From: Devriesea agamarum
GTDB lineage: Bacteria; Actinomycetota; Actinomycetes; Actinomycetales; Dermabacteraceae
Assembly: GCF_900070355.1 (NCBI RefSeq)
Contig: NZ_LN849456.1
Span: 2,356,001 to 2,420,000, forward strand
Length of the DNA: 64,000 nt
Direction: 5' to 3'
The notes beneath the pieces were generated by a model, which was not told where the DNA came from, did not search any database, and saw nothing but the letters and a program-made list of their open reading frames with translations. How positions within the stretch are numbered: the first letter of the stretch is position 1; each line of letters opens with the position of its first letter. A program made the position numbers and the translations under genes. This document shows, piece by piece, positions 36,425 through 45,212 of this stretch.

Positions 36425-37663
36425 TCAGGAGTTCTTCTGATCCAGCGGCACCCGGGTGACCGGGCAGCTCATGCAGCGGGGGCCGCCGCGGCCGCGTCCC
36501 AGTTCGGAACCGGGTACTTCGATGACCTCAATGCCCTGCGAGCGGAGATAGCTGTTGGTGGCGGTGTTGCGTTCGTAAGCCATGACCACGCCGGGGCGGA
36601 TAGTGAGCAGATTGCAGCCGTCGTCCCACTGTTCCCGTTCGGCGGCGATGGAATCCTGCGGGGTGGTGAGCAGTCGGATGTCTTTGAGACCGAGTGCCTG
36701 GGCGATGACCTCGCGCATCCGTTCTGGCGGTTCGTGGCGGACGTCAATCTTGCCGCTGCTCGCACCGGGGCGAATGACGGAGGTCGGAACGGAACCGAGA
36801 TTCTGGTACGAGGTGAAGGACTCTTCGTCGACCATGGTCATGACGGTGTCCAGGTGCATCATGGCCCGGGTTGCGGGCATGTGGACGGCGACGACTTGGT
36901 CGGCGCGTCCGGCGTCGAACAGGGTGCGCGAGAGGCGCTCAATGCCCTGTGGGGTAGTGCGTTCGCCTATGCCGATCAGGACGCTGCGGTTGCCGATCAC
37001 CAGGATGTCGCCACCTTCGAGGCCTGCGGGGCCTTCGTAGAGCGGGTCGCCCCAGTGGTTGATGTCGGCGTCTCGGAAGGAGGGGTGCCAGCGGTAGATC
37101 GCTTCAAAGGCGATGGCTTCGCGCTGACGGGCTGGTTTGCGCATCGAGTTGACGCTGACGCCGTCGAAAATCCACGCGGAAGTATCGCGGGTGAACAGGT
37201 GGTTGGGCAGGGGTGCGAGGATGAGGTCGTCGGGGCGCATACCGTCAAAGACGACGGAGTGGGGATCGCCAGTGTGCTGGAAGAGCTCACCTTTGCTGAT
37301 GCCTGCGATCAGCAGTTCGGTTAGTTCGGGGGCGGTCAGGTTTTCGGCGTAGCTGCGCAGGGCGTCGGTTCCGCCGAGACCGTAAAGCCGTTCGTCGATG
37401 ACGTGATCGAGGATGAACGCGCGAGCTTCGGGAACCTCAAGGGTACCGGTGAGGAGGTCGGTGAGATAGATGACCTCGACTCCCTCGTTGCGCAGCAGGT
37501 TGGCGAAGGCATCATGTTCGACTTTGGCTTCGTCGAGCCACAGCACATCGTCGAAGAGTAGTTCGTCTTTATTGGTGGGAGTGAGTCTGGTCATCTCAGG
37601 CCCCGGGCGGTGCAGGATCACCTGCCGGAGGGTTCCGACCTCGGAGTCAACTCGGTACGTCAT
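36425..37663 (-). CDS. arcA: Arginine deiminase
   Basis: First enzyme of the pathway: arginine to citrulline and ammonia. The 412-residue protein has [53 protein letters not shown] and the C-terminal [15 protein letters not shown], in which C397 is the expected nucleophile. ATG 37663 gives the family's usual N-terminus; the longer frame to 37696 adds a non-conserved stretch. First gene of the minus-strand arc operon. Confidence 0.97.
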   Translation of the reverse strand: MTYRVDSEVGTLRQVILHRPGPEMTRLTPTNKDELLFDDVLWLDEAKVEHDAFANLLRNEGVEVIYLTDLLTGTLEVPEARAFILDHVIDERLYGLGGTDALRSYAENLTAPELTELLIAGISKGELFQHTGDPHSVVFDGMRPDDLILAPLPNHLFTRDTSAWIFDGVSVNSMRKPARQREAIAFEAIYRWHPSFRDADINHWGDPLYEGPAGLEGGDILVIGNRSVLIGIGERTTPQGIERLSRTLFDAGRADQVVAVHMPATRAMMHLDTVMTMVDEESFTSYQNLGSVPTSVIRPGASSGKIDVRHEPPERMREVIAQALGLKDIRLLTTPQDSIAAEREQWDDGCNLLTIRPGVVMAYERNTATNSYLRSQGIEVIEVPGSELGRGRGGPRCMSCPVTRVPLDQKNS

Positions 37664-38070
37664 CGTGTGTCGCTTTCCAGGTTCGGGAGTCGGCACTGCT
37701 GTGTGCGGTCTCGGCTCCGAATGAATGGGTATCGATTAGTGCTTAGCTTGCCATGAAGTGGTACATGCGTACCAAGGACCATAGTCCCCGCAGGTAAATC
37801 CCTATTTTTGGTGTGTGAAGCAAATGTGACGCTGCACACCTATGCAACTTTTTCAGCGACGTCGGTCGCACTGAGTGCATAGTTATACAGAAATGGAGAT
37901 GTGATGTCTAGCACATCATGGTGTGCATGGCGGTATCCACACATATGCGCTCAGGGTTTATATATGGCTCTGGGTTCGTTTGTCATATCTGGCTACCGTG
38001 TGGCGCGTCTGTCGGCCGTATGTCGTATCTGACTGCCACACTGTGGGCACCGACCGAAAGGAGTGGGGCA
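37664..38070. other. Divergent regulatory region arcA / recQ-like
   Basis: A 407-bp region between divergent genes. It contains the palindrome at 37759-37774 and a direct repeat of TGTGA (TGTGAAGCAAATGTGA near 37815-37830) that looks half like a CRP-type site but is not inverted. At the right edge GAAAGGAG precedes the GTG start of the helicase. The frame starting at 37918 through this region has no conserved residues and is treated as non-coding. Confidence 0.5.
37759..37774. promoter_or_regulatory. TGGTAC-N4-GTACCA palindrome upstream of arcA
   Basis: A 16-bp dyad with perfect 6-bp arms centred about 105 bases upstream of the arcA start. Position and symmetry suggest an operator for the arc operon. 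The regulator is not identifiable from the sequence; it does not clearly match an ArgR box. Confidence 0.5.
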
Positions 38071-40461
38071 GTGGACCGCAATTCCTTGCGACACGAAGCG
38101 CTGGACATCCTTCGCCAACTGACGGGCAACCCGGAAGCCGTTTTCCACGATGGTCAGTACGAAGCGATCGCAGCCCTGGTGGCTGAGCGTCGACGCGCGC
38201 TCGTGGTGCAGCGCACAGGGTGGGGTAAGTCGGCTGTGTACTTCATCGCGGCCCTGCTGCAGCGGCGTCGTGGCTATGGCCCCGCGCTCATCATCTCTCC
38301 ATTGTTGGCTCTTATGCGCGACCAACTGAGCGCCGCCCACCGCGCAGGTGTTCATGCCCTCACCATCAACTCGTCGAACGCGGCTGAATGGAATGACATC
38401 GCCGATCAACTCGACGCCGACGCGGTTGATGCCCTGCTCATCTCCCCGGAGAGACTGGTCAACCCATCTTTTCGAGAACGCCACGCCCCTCGTTTGATCG
38501 AACGCTGCGGACTGCTCGTGATTGACGAAGCGCATTGCGTCTCCGACTGGGGGCACGATTTCCGTCCCGACTATCGCCGATTGCGCGACCTGGTCGCCGA
38601 ACTCGGGACCGGTATCCCCATCCTCGCCACCACGGCCACTGCCAATGCGCGGGTCGTGGCCGATATCAAGGAACAACTCGGGGGACGCCCCGGGCATTCT
38701 CCGATCAAGCATGTTCCAACTGACCATTTTCCAACTGAGCATTCTCCGACTGACCATGCGTCACCTGGCCATATTCCAACTGACCACTGTCTGGCCGATT
38801 ATTCTTCAGCCGGGCAGGGCGCCATAGATCCGTCGCCATCACAAAACCGGGCCTCAGGTGCGGTGCTGACCTTGCGCGGACCGCTGGCACGCACCTCTTT
38901 GCAACTAGGTGTGCTGGCCCTGCCTACCGACCGCGACCGACTGGCCTACCTATCCGCTCACCTCGATGCCTTCCCGGGCTCAGGCATCATCTACACGTTG
39001 ACCGTCTCCGCCGCGGAAGATGTCGCTCGTCTGCTGGATGCACCGCATCGCCCCGTGCGGGCCTACACCGGTCGAACAGACGCTGATGAGCGCCTACACC
39101 TCGAACACGCCCTGCGCACCAACCAGGTCAAAGCATTAGTGGCAACCAGTGCGCTCGGGATGGGATTCGACAAACCCGACCTGGGGTTCGTCATCCACCT
39201 CGGTGCCCCGAGCTCGCCCGTCGCCTACTACCAGCAGGTCGGGCGCGCCGGGCGCGGGGTGAGCAACGCCTGCGTCTTACTTCTGCCCGGAGCCGAAGAC
39301 CGGCGCATCTGGGAGTACTTCGCGTCCGCCACCATGCCCTCGCAGCAGGCCGCAGACCAGGTGCTCGATGCGTTGAATCGCGCAGCCTCCCCGCTGTCCA
39401 CGATTGTTCTGGAATCTAGGATTAACCTGCGCCGCAGCTCATTAGAGCTGCTGCTAAAAGTGCTCGCAGTGGACGGAGCTGTGCGCAGCGTCCATGGTGG
39501 GTGGATCGCCACCGGTCAGAGCTGGACGTACGACGCCGAGCGTTACGCACGCATCGCTGCCAGCCGCCACGCCGAACAAAACGCGATGATCGAGTACGAA
39601 AACGGCGTGATATGCCGGATGGAATTCCTCACCCGGCAACTGGACGACATCGCCCCCGCCACCTGCGGGCGCTGCGATGTCTGTGCCGGCCCTTGGTATC
39701 CGCTGCCCGGTCAGGAACTTATCGATGCCTCAGCCAAAGTTGAGGCCATCACCTCTGCCGTAGGCATTCCAATTGAACCCCGCAAGCTTTGGCCCAAAGG
39801 GCTCGACCAACTCGCCAAATTCAGGAGCTCACACTCCCAGGGGACTGGCGCACCGACGGCACAGCAAGGCAACGCATCGGGCAGCACATCGCGCGGATCG
39901 TCCTGGGCGGCACCCACAGGCCGCATCAGTACAGCCGAACGCCCCGAAACAGGTCGAGCGCTCGCCCGGCGCAGCGACCTCGGATGGGCCGCGCGACTAT
40001 CGCAAGTATTTCGGCGCGATGACAACGGACACCCCGTGGATGCCCCCATCCCAAACGACCTCGGACGCGGCGTGGTGCGGACACTGGCGGATTGGGACTG
40101 GGAAGTTCGCCCCGTTGCCGTCGTGGCAATGCCATCGCTCTCACGCCCCCAGCTCATCGACTCCCTGGCACGAGGCATCGCCCAGACCGGGAACCTGCCC
40201 TACCTTGGCGCTCTCGATTTCGCCCCCACCGCTAAGCAGCCGCACGGCGCAGTCAATAGCGTTTTCCGAATCGCCGAACTCTGGGGGCGCTGGGTCATCG
40301 GCCCAGACCTTCGTGACCGCCTGCACCAACTCGGTGGGCAGCCGATTCTGCTGGTCGACGACATTGTCAACACCCGGTGGAGCATCAACCTCGCTGCCCG
40401 GGAACTGCGCCGAGCCGGATCTGGGCCGGTGCTGCCGTTCGCCCTGGCCATTGAGGGGTAG
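38071..40461 (+). CDS. RecQ-family helicase with phosphoribosyltransferase-like tail
   Basis: A 796-residue DNA helicase that starts with GTG 38071 behind GAAAGGAG. RecA lobes: FHDGQYEAIAAL, Walker A TGWGKSAVYF (49-58), DEAHCVSDWGHDFRPDY (152 onward), TTATANARV; second lobe GIIYTLTV, ALGMGFDKPD and QQVGRAGRG. A zinc-like CGRCDVC follows near residue 532. The last about 140 residues (LDFAPTAKQPHGAVNS, then LLVDDIVNTRWSINLAARELR) have the PRPP-loop pattern of phosphoribosyltransferases, a known fusion type in actinobacterial RecQ-like helicases. A 15-bp repeat inserts about 35 residues between the first and second RecA lobe. Confidence 0.9.
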   Translation: MDRNSLRHEALDILRQLTGNPEAVFHDGQYEAIAALVAERRRALVVQRTGWGKSAVYFIAALLQRRRGYGPALIISPLLALMRDQLSAAHRAGVHALTINSSNAAEWNDIADQLDADAVDALLISPERLVNPSFRERHAPRLIERCGLLVIDEAHCVSDWGHDFRPDYRRLRDLVAELGTGIPILATTATANARVVADIKEQLGGRPGHSPIKHVPTDHFPTEHSPTDHASPGHIPTDHCLADYSSAGQGAIDPSPSQNRASGAVLTLRGPLARTSLQLGVLALPTDRDRLAYLSAHLDAFPGSGIIYTLTVSAAEDVARLLDAPHRPVRAYTGRTDADERLHLEHALRTNQVKALVATSALGMGFDKPDLGFVIHLGAPSSPVAYYQQVGRAGRGVSNACVLLLPGAEDRRIWEYFASATMPSQQAADQVLDALNRAASPLSTIVLESRINLRRSSLELLLKVLAVDGAVRSVHGGWIATGQSWTYDAERYARIAASRHAEQNAMIEYENGVICRMEFLTRQLDDIAPATCGRCDVCAGPWYPLPGQELIDASAKVEAITSAVGIPIEPRKLWPKGLDQLAKFRSSHSQGTGAPTAQQGNASGSTSRGSSWAAPTGRISTAERPETGRALARRSDLGWAARLSQVFRRDDNGHPVDAPIPNDLGRGVVRTLADWDWEVRPVAVVAMPSLSRPQLIDSLARGIAQTGNLPYLGALDFAPTAKQPHGAVNSVFRIAELWGRWVIGPDLRDRLHQLGGQPILLVDDIVNTRWSINLAARELRRAGSGPVLPFALAIEG
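38710..38814. repeat. 15-bp coding tandem repeat in recQ-like gene
   Basis: Seven 15-bp units start every 15 bases from 38710, most beginning CAT and ending in CTGAC or CTGAG. They encode His-x-Pro-Thr-Asp/Glu pentapeptides (HVPTD, HFPTE, HSPTD, HASPG, HIPTD, HCLAD, YSSAG). The array is purer at its 5' end and decays toward the 3' end. Confidence 0.92.
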
Positions 40462-40493
40462 TGAATGAGCTGTATGTCCCCTCCACCTCGCAC

Positions 40494-40499
40494 TACACT
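40494..40499 (+). promoter_or_regulatory. -10 element for leaderless nucleotidyltransferase
   Basis: TACACT ends seven bases before the GTG at 40507, so transcription would begin at the start codon. There is no ribosome site. The -35 region is weak, which is common at actinobacterial leaderless promoters. Confidence 0.5.
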
Positions 40500-40506
40500 C
40501 ACCAGG

Positions 40507-41325
40507 GTGACGCATGCACTTGCACCCACAAAAGCAGTGATCATGGCCCGCGGGCTAGGAACTCGAATGCGCGCGCCCGACGCCGCCGCGCAGCTCACCG
40601 AGGATCAAGCCAAGGTAGCCGCATCCGGTGTAAAAGCAATGATCGATGTCGGCCGCCCCTTCATGGACTACCTGCTCAGCTCCCTTGCCGACGCCGGATT
40701 CACTGAGGTGTGCCTCGTGATTGGCCCGGAGCACGATGCCGTCCGCGAGTATGTCTGCTCGCTTCCCGCCAGCCGGTTGAAGGTCACCACCGCCATCCAG
40801 GCCGAACCCAAAGGGACAGCGGACGCCGTCGCCGCCGCGGAAAGCTTCGCCGCCGGGGACCGAATCCTGGTGCTGAACTCCGACAACTACTATCCCGCCG
40901 AAGTACTGGCAGCACTGCGAGAAGCCCCCGGAAGCGCCACCGTGGGGTTTGACCGCCAGGCACTGATCGCCGGATCAAACATCCCCGCCGAGCGAATCAG
41001 TGCCTTCGCCCTCATGCGAACCGACAGCAACCGACTGACTCACATCATTGAAAAACCAGCCCCCCATGACCTCGCGAGATACGGCGCCACCGCTGCAGTC
41101 AGCATGAACTGCTGGCTATTCACCCCGGCGATCTTCGACGCTTGCCGGCGCGTTCAGCCATCACCTCGTGGAGAATTGGAAATCGTCGACGCTGTGCGAC
41201 TCGCCCTCGCCGGTGGTGAGGTCTTCACCGTGGTACCGGCAGCTGCAGGCATTTTGGATATAGGGAGCCGAGGAGACATCGCCGCTGTGGCTGCGGCACT
41301 TGCGAACGTGGAGGTATCGCTATGA
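40507..41325 (+). CDS. Sugar-phosphate nucleotidyltransferase
   Basis: A GT-A fold nucleotidyltransferase (272 aa from GTG 40507). It has the activating loop MARGLGTRMR, the EPKGTADAV signature, LNSDNYYP (metal-binding Asp) and an IIEKP motif, followed by a C-terminal segment with a strand-turn repeat. Such enzymes join a sugar-1-phosphate to a nucleotide. Its stop overlaps the start of the GHMP kinase gene (ATGA at 41322-41325), so the two probably act in sequence: sugar to sugar-1-phosphate to NDP-sugar. The G-rich loop begins MARG rather than the usual LAAG, a mild oddity. Confidence 0.82.
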   Translation: MTHALAPTKAVIMARGLGTRMRAPDAAAQLTEDQAKVAASGVKAMIDVGRPFMDYLLSSLADAGFTEVCLVIGPEHDAVREYVCSLPASRLKVTTAIQAEPKGTADAVAAAESFAAGDRILVLNSDNYYPAEVLAALREAPGSATVGFDRQALIAGSNIPAERISAFALMRTDSNRLTHIIEKPAPHDLARYGATAAVSMNCWLFTPAIFDACRRVQPSPRGELEIVDAVRLALAGGEVFTVVPAAAGILDIGSRGDIAAVAAALANVEVSL

Positions 41326-42608
41326 CCGCAACCACACGGGTGAGCTGGTTCGTGCCGGGCCGCATCGAAATACTCGGTAAGCACACCGACTACGCAGGTG
41401 GGCGCTCGCTGCTCGCAGCGGTTGATTGCGGACACACCGTCACAGCTACCACAGTGAGCGAGGGCGATGAGGCCGCGCCCTCCGCTCAGCCAAATGCCAC
41501 AACGTTAGCCCCTAGCCCGCGCATCATCACAGCGACGTCCGCAAGTGCCCCCGACGTGGTGACGGTGGACCTCGACCACCCTGACAAGAACGCCGAATCG
41601 ACACCGGGCCAAGGTCTATGGTCTGGGTATGTGCAGGCTGTTGTTAAGCGTCTGGACGCCAATTTCCCCGGTATGATCAGCAGCGCGCAGCTGCACGTGC
41701 AATCCGACCTTCCACTCGCGGCAGGAATGTCCAGCTCCTCAGCGCTCATCGTTGGACTCGCGCTCAGTCTGATCGACCTGTTCGGTCTGCGAGAGCATCC
41801 CGCCTTCCAACAGGCCATCACCGGCCTGGAAAGCCTCGCTGAATACTGCGGATGCATTGAAAACGGTCAGAGCTACGGCGCTTTAGCCGGGCATCGGGGA
41901 GTGGGCACCTTCGGCGGCAGTGAAGACCACACCGCGATGCTGTGCGGCCAAAACGCTGCGCTCGTGCAGTATTCCTTCTGCCCGATCAAACACGAAGCCA
42001 CCATTCCTTTCCCCAATGATCTGGCACTCGTGGTCGGGGTATCCGGGGTGAGCGCCGAAAAAACAGGCGCGGCCATGGGGCTGTACAACCAGGCGAGCCT
42101 TGCCACACAAGACCTCCTCGACCACTGGCAGCGAGCTACCGGGCGGGCAGATGCCACCTTGGCCGCCGCGGTGCGCGCAGACGATCAGGCTGCTGATCGA
42201 CTGGCTGCGCTCGTGTCAGATCGTGATGACCTCACCCGTCGTATGCGCCAGTTCGTCAGCGAGAGTGAACATCTGGTTCCCGCCGCGGCGCAGGCACTTC
42301 GGGCCGGCGATCTAGACGAGTTCGGCCGGCTGGTCGATCAGTCTCAGCGATACGCCGAGGATGATCTTGGCAACCAGGTTCCGCAGACGATCCGAATGCA
42401 GCGCCTCGCCCGCGACCTCGGAGCCATTGCCGCCAGCGCTTTCGGGGCAGGCTTTGGTGGAAGCGTGTGGGCGATGGTCCCATCCTCTGACGCCGAGGAC
42501 TTCGCCCAGCGATGGATGTCAGCCTATGCAACGGAGTTTCCCACCGAGGCCAAGGCCAGCTCAGTGCTGGTGACCAGGCCCGGGCCTCCTGCGCACCGGG
42601 TGCTATAG
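41322..42608 (+). CDS. GHMP-family sugar kinase, galactokinase-like
   Basis: A 428-residue kinase. The galactokinase signature is present as PGRIEILGKHTDYAGG (residues 12-27), where the canonical form is GR-x-N-L-I-G-E-H-T-D-Y. The ATP loop LPLAAGMSSSSAL is near 130, and a C-terminal GAGFGGSVWAMV matches GHMP motif 3. The changes N to E and E to K in the signature suggest a sugar other than galactose. An insert of about 35 Ala/Ser/Thr residues lies near 45-80. It is coupled to the nucleotidyltransferase gene, with no galT or galE nearby. Confidence 0.85.
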   Translation: MTATTRVSWFVPGRIEILGKHTDYAGGRSLLAAVDCGHTVTATTVSEGDEAAPSAQPNATTLAPSPRIITATSASAPDVVTVDLDHPDKNAESTPGQGLWSGYVQAVVKRLDANFPGMISSAQLHVQSDLPLAAGMSSSSALIVGLALSLIDLFGLREHPAFQQAITGLESLAEYCGCIENGQSYGALAGHRGVGTFGGSEDHTAMLCGQNAALVQYSFCPIKHEATIPFPNDLALVVGVSGVSAEKTGAAMGLYNQASLATQDLLDHWQRATGRADATLAAAVRADDQAADRLAALVSDRDDLTRRMRQFVSESEHLVPAAAQALRAGDLDEFGRLVDQSQRYAEDDLGNQVPQTIRMQRLARDLGAIAASAFGAGFGGSVWAMVPSSDAEDFAQRWMSAYATEFPTEAKASSVLVTRPGPPAHRVL

Positions 42609-42690
42609 GGCGCGTATCGCCGGTATTGGGGTGAGTGCAGCTCGCCCTTGGCGCCCTAGGTTGCGCGTTGAGTGTCGCTACAACTTCACA

Positions 42691-42731
42691 TAGTTGCGCC
42701 CCGTCGGCAGATAGCCAACGGGGCACAACTA
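42691..42731. terminator. Terminator between GHMP kinase and amaP-like genes
   Basis: TAGTTG-C-GCCCCGT (42691-42704) pairs with ACGGGGC-A-CAACTA (to 42731) with one internal mismatch; the loop is about 11 bases. It stands between convergent genes and can serve both. The flanking T/A content is low. Confidence 0.7.
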
Positions 42732-42888
42732 TTGTCCGGCTACATCAGAGCCGGAATCGTACGAGGTTAGGCCGGACACAGAGCCAACGCCTTACCCGAG
42801 CCGAGCTGGACATAAAGACCGTGCCACAGCCGGGGCCAGGTCAAGAACGCGTTGGGCCCGACGACGATATCGCGACGACGTAGGAGCT

Positions 42889-43506
42889 CTAAGCCAGAAC
42901 TACACTGCGACGCGACGGAGCCGAACCGCCAGCTCGGATGCGCACACCCACCTCGGTGAACTCAACACCCAGCGCACGCTGAGCATCGGGGATCACCTGC
43001 GATTCAAGGTCGTTGAGAACCTGGCGGGCATCTGCTCGATCCTCCACCCGAATCTCCATCATCAGGCCTGGGTTGTGAGAACTTCCCACAAGACGGGCCC
43101 TCGCTCCGCTGACGCCGCTGAGATCCTGCACGTCATCGGCAATAGCATCGCTGATGGCGCTCGTGACCACCTCTGTGCGGCTGGGTTCTCCGTCCGAGGA
43201 GTAGGAGAACTGTGAGGGGCTGGGGCTACGGGGGATCTGTCGCAGGGCGAAGAAAAGGCCGATAATCACCAAGATCACGCCGACTGCTATACCGATTGAC
43301 CAGCCGGTGGTCGAAGCGATAGCTGACACCGCTGACTCCGGCACAAGGTGATCGCCGGGAGCGGGAAGCTTCGCCGAGGTTCCCGGCCAGGTTGCGCCTT
43401 TACCCACGCCTGCGGCGAGCAGGATCCAGCCGGTGCCCACGGCGAGCACCAGCAAGCCGACGATAATCAGGATGACGCGATTGGAGGCATGAGGTCTGCT
43501 GCTCAT
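42889..43506 (-). CDS. AmaP-like membrane protein (Asp23 anchor family)
   Basis: A 205-residue protein with two hydrophobic segments (VILIIVGLLVLAVGTGWILL and IGIAVGVILVIIGLFFAL), then a cytoplasmic Asp23-like alpha/beta domain (VVTSAISDAIADDVQDL, MMEIRVEDRADARQVL, VEFTEVGVRIRAG). This is the layout of AmaP, which anchors Asp23 to the membrane in firmicutes. ATG 43506 has GAAAGGGG upstream. Last gene of the five-gene minus-strand Asp23 cluster, 13 bases after the related gene. Confidence 0.78.
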   Translation of the reverse strand: MSSRPHASNRVILIIVGLLVLAVGTGWILLAAGVGKGATWPGTSAKLPAPGDHLVPESAVSAIASTTGWSIGIAVGVILVIIGLFFALRQIPRSPSPSQFSYSSDGEPSRTEVVTSAISDAIADDVQDLSGVSGARARLVGSSHNPGLMMEIRVEDRADARQVLNDLESQVIPDAQRALGVEFTEVGVRIRAGGSAPSRRSVVLA

Positions 43507-43519
43507 CGTGTATCCCCTT

Positions 43520-44071
43520 TCAGGAGGTGCGAATACGCACGCGAACGCGCGGAGTAGAGACCAATCCGAGCCCGTCCAAGCGAGTTTGCACCCGCTTTTG
43601 GATTCGGTCACCTAAATCACCGGACTCGTGCAGCGGTGTCTGCACGCGAATCTCCATCCGACGCCCACGACAGGTGGCCCGGGCAGAGGTAACTCCGTCG
43701 AGGCTCTGGGCACTAGCGGACGCAAACTGCTCAAGATCCCGCGGCGGAATCACAATTTCCCGTTGCTGACCGGGTGCATGATCCGGAGCTGACAGCTCCA
43801 AAGCAGAGCGGGCGCCAGGGATGATGCCCGCCAGTAAGCAGATCAGGCCAAGGCACACCAACACAATGGCGATGGTCCACCCGGCAGGTGAATCGATCAC
43901 CAGCGCGCGGATCTGGTCACCGAGAGAGGTGATCCACGACGGGATCTCGGTTTTGCTGAGCATACTGATCGAGACAGCACACACGAGGATTCCGATCAGA
44001 AGCAGAATAATCCCGAGAATGATCATGGGAATGCTTCGGTACGGACGATGAAGCAGGCTGGGAGCTTTCAC
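43520..44071 (-). CDS. DUF6286/AmaP-like membrane protein
   Basis: A 183-residue paralogue of the preceding gene's product in layout: two membrane segments (MIILGIILLLIGILVCAVSI and TIAIVLVCLGLICLLAGII) followed by an alpha/beta domain ending VSTPRVRVRIRT. Its start overlaps the stop of the upstream Asp23-type gene (ATGA at 44068-44071). It probably forms part of the membrane-attached Asp23 complex. Confidence 0.75.
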   Translation of the reverse strand: MKAPSLLHRPYRSIPMIILGIILLLIGILVCAVSISMLSKTEIPSWITSLGDQIRALVIDSPAGWTIAIVLVCLGLICLLAGIIPGARSALELSAPDHAPGQQREIVIPPRDLEQFASASAQSLDGVTSARATCRGRRMEIRVQTPLHESGDLGDRIQKRVQTRLDGLGLVSTPRVRVRIRTS

Positions 44072-44496
44072 AAGACCCTCCTGGTGCCTAAGTCGTGGCT
44101 GGCCCTGACGAGACGACGCACCACAATGTCAACTTGCCCGACCCGCACCCCGGCGAGGCGTTCAACCTCGCGAGAAATGCGTTCACGCAAGATGGTGCAT
44201 GTTTCCTCAATATTGCGCGGATACTCCACGGCGATTGTGCAGGTTAAAAAAGCCATCCGGCCGTCGAGCCGGACATCGACCTTAGGGGCGCGATCCAGAT
44301 CGGCACGGTCGCCAAGTCCGAACGGCGTGCTCTGAGGGGCCCCCACACCGGGGACCTGAGAAGCAATGGTCGCAGCCGTCTTGCGAACTACCTTGTCGGC
44401 AATCTCAAGACGCCCCCGCGAGCTGAGGCCCGGGTTAGACCCGGACCTCACCTGCGGGGAGTGCGACGGGGCGGTGGTGGTGCCAGGCGCACTCAT
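44068..44496 (-). CDS. Asp23/Gls24-family protein
   Basis: A 142-residue protein with the Asp23 domain: SSRGRLEIADKVVRKTAATIASQVPGV, then strands VDVRLDGRMAFLTCTIAVEYP and a C-terminal VRVGQVDIVVRRLV. Family members are abundant cytoplasmic envelope-stress proteins. It is translationally coupled to the DUF6286-like gene. Confidence 0.85.
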   Translation of the reverse strand: MSAPGTTTAPSHSPQVRSGSNPGLSSRGRLEIADKVVRKTAATIASQVPGVGAPQSTPFGLGDRADLDRAPKVDVRLDGRMAFLTCTIAVEYPRNIEETCTILRERISREVERLAGVRVGQVDIVVRRLVRASHDLGTRRVL

Positions 44497-44500
44497 GGGA

Positions 44501-44683
44501 TCACCACCGGTCGGATGAGGATCCGAAGAGATCCTTCACATCCAGCTTTCCCTCAACGATGCGCCCAATCACCAGTCCGATGACGCCGCATACGACGACC
44601 ACGATGGCTTCCCAGACGCCGCCGAAGGCGAGGGCGAAACCGATGATGAGTCCGAAGATCAGTCCGATGCGCGATGCGCTCAT
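44501..44683 (-). CDS. Small DUF2273-like membrane protein
   Basis: A 60-residue protein with two hydrophobic segments (IGLIFGLIIGFALAFGG and AIVVVVCGVIGLVIGRIVEG) and a short acidic tail, matching the small DUF2273-type proteins found in Asp23 operons. It probably helps place the Asp23 complex at the membrane. It lies between two Asp23 genes, 4 bases before the second. Confidence 0.8.
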   Translation of the reverse strand: MSASRIGLIFGLIIGFALAFGGVWEAIVVVVCGVIGLVIGRIVEGKLDVKDLFGSSSDRW

Positions 44684-44711
44684 GACTCAGTCCTTCCGGT
44701 GGGTTCGAGAA

Positions 44712-45212
44712 TCAGGCGAGAGAATCGGAGCGCGAAGACTTCTTGTCGTGGTCTTCGCCGTCGTCATCGGGCAGATGAACGTCAGAGATGCTGATGTTGA
44801 CCTCGACTACCTCGAGTCCGGTTGCGTATTCCACAGCGTCGATGACCGAGGAGCGCACCTGGTCAGCGATTTCTACAGCGGAGTAGCCGAACTCGATAAT
44901 GATGGTGAGGTCGATGGCGGCCTGAACCTCACCGGTCTCCACACTCACGCCACCTGAGACGTTGGTGCGGGAGCCGGGGATACGCTCGGTTACCGCATTG
45001 AGGGCGCGACGGGCGGTGCTGCCCATTGCGTGCACGCCGGGGACCTGGCGGGCGGCCATGCCGGCGACCTTCTGAACCACGCCGTCGGCGATGGTCGTGG
45101 TGCCTTCGTTGGTCTTCAGGGGGGACTCAATCTCGCCACTGGTTTTGGTGGCTTCGACCTCGTTCTCCTTGACGTCCTTGGTGAGGTCCTTTGAAACGTT
45201 GTTAGCAGCCAT
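44712..45212 (-). CDS. Asp23/Gls24-family envelope stress protein
   Basis: A 166-residue Asp23 protein, the first gene of the minus-strand cluster. It has the full domain: TTIADGVVQKVAGMAARQVPGVHAMG, AIDLTIIIEFGYSAVEIADQVR and LEVVEVNISISDVHLPDD, with a charged N-terminal extension of about 35 residues. The start at ATG 45212 follows AGAAGGA. The longer frame to 45293 is not conserved. It is divergent from the sigma factor gene. Confidence 0.9.
   Translation of the reverse strand: MAANNVSKDLTKDVKENEVEATKTSGEIESPLKTNEGTTTIADGVVQKVAGMAARQVPGVHAMGSTARRALNAVTERIPGSRTNVSGGVSVETGEVQAAIDLTIIIEFGYSAVEIADQVRSSVIDAVEYATGLEVVEVNISISDVHLPDDDGEDHDKKSSRSDSLA

Noticed and set aside
37918-38070. Upstream extension of the RecQ-like gene
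   Set aside because: The added 51 residues are Cys/Gly-rich without helicase features; GTG 38071 has a strong GAAAGGAG site and gives the family N-terminus.
42635-42883. Plus-strand frame of 82 codons after the GHMP kinase gene
   Set aside because: It crosses the terminator hairpin and shows no domain or ribosome site; treated as non-coding.
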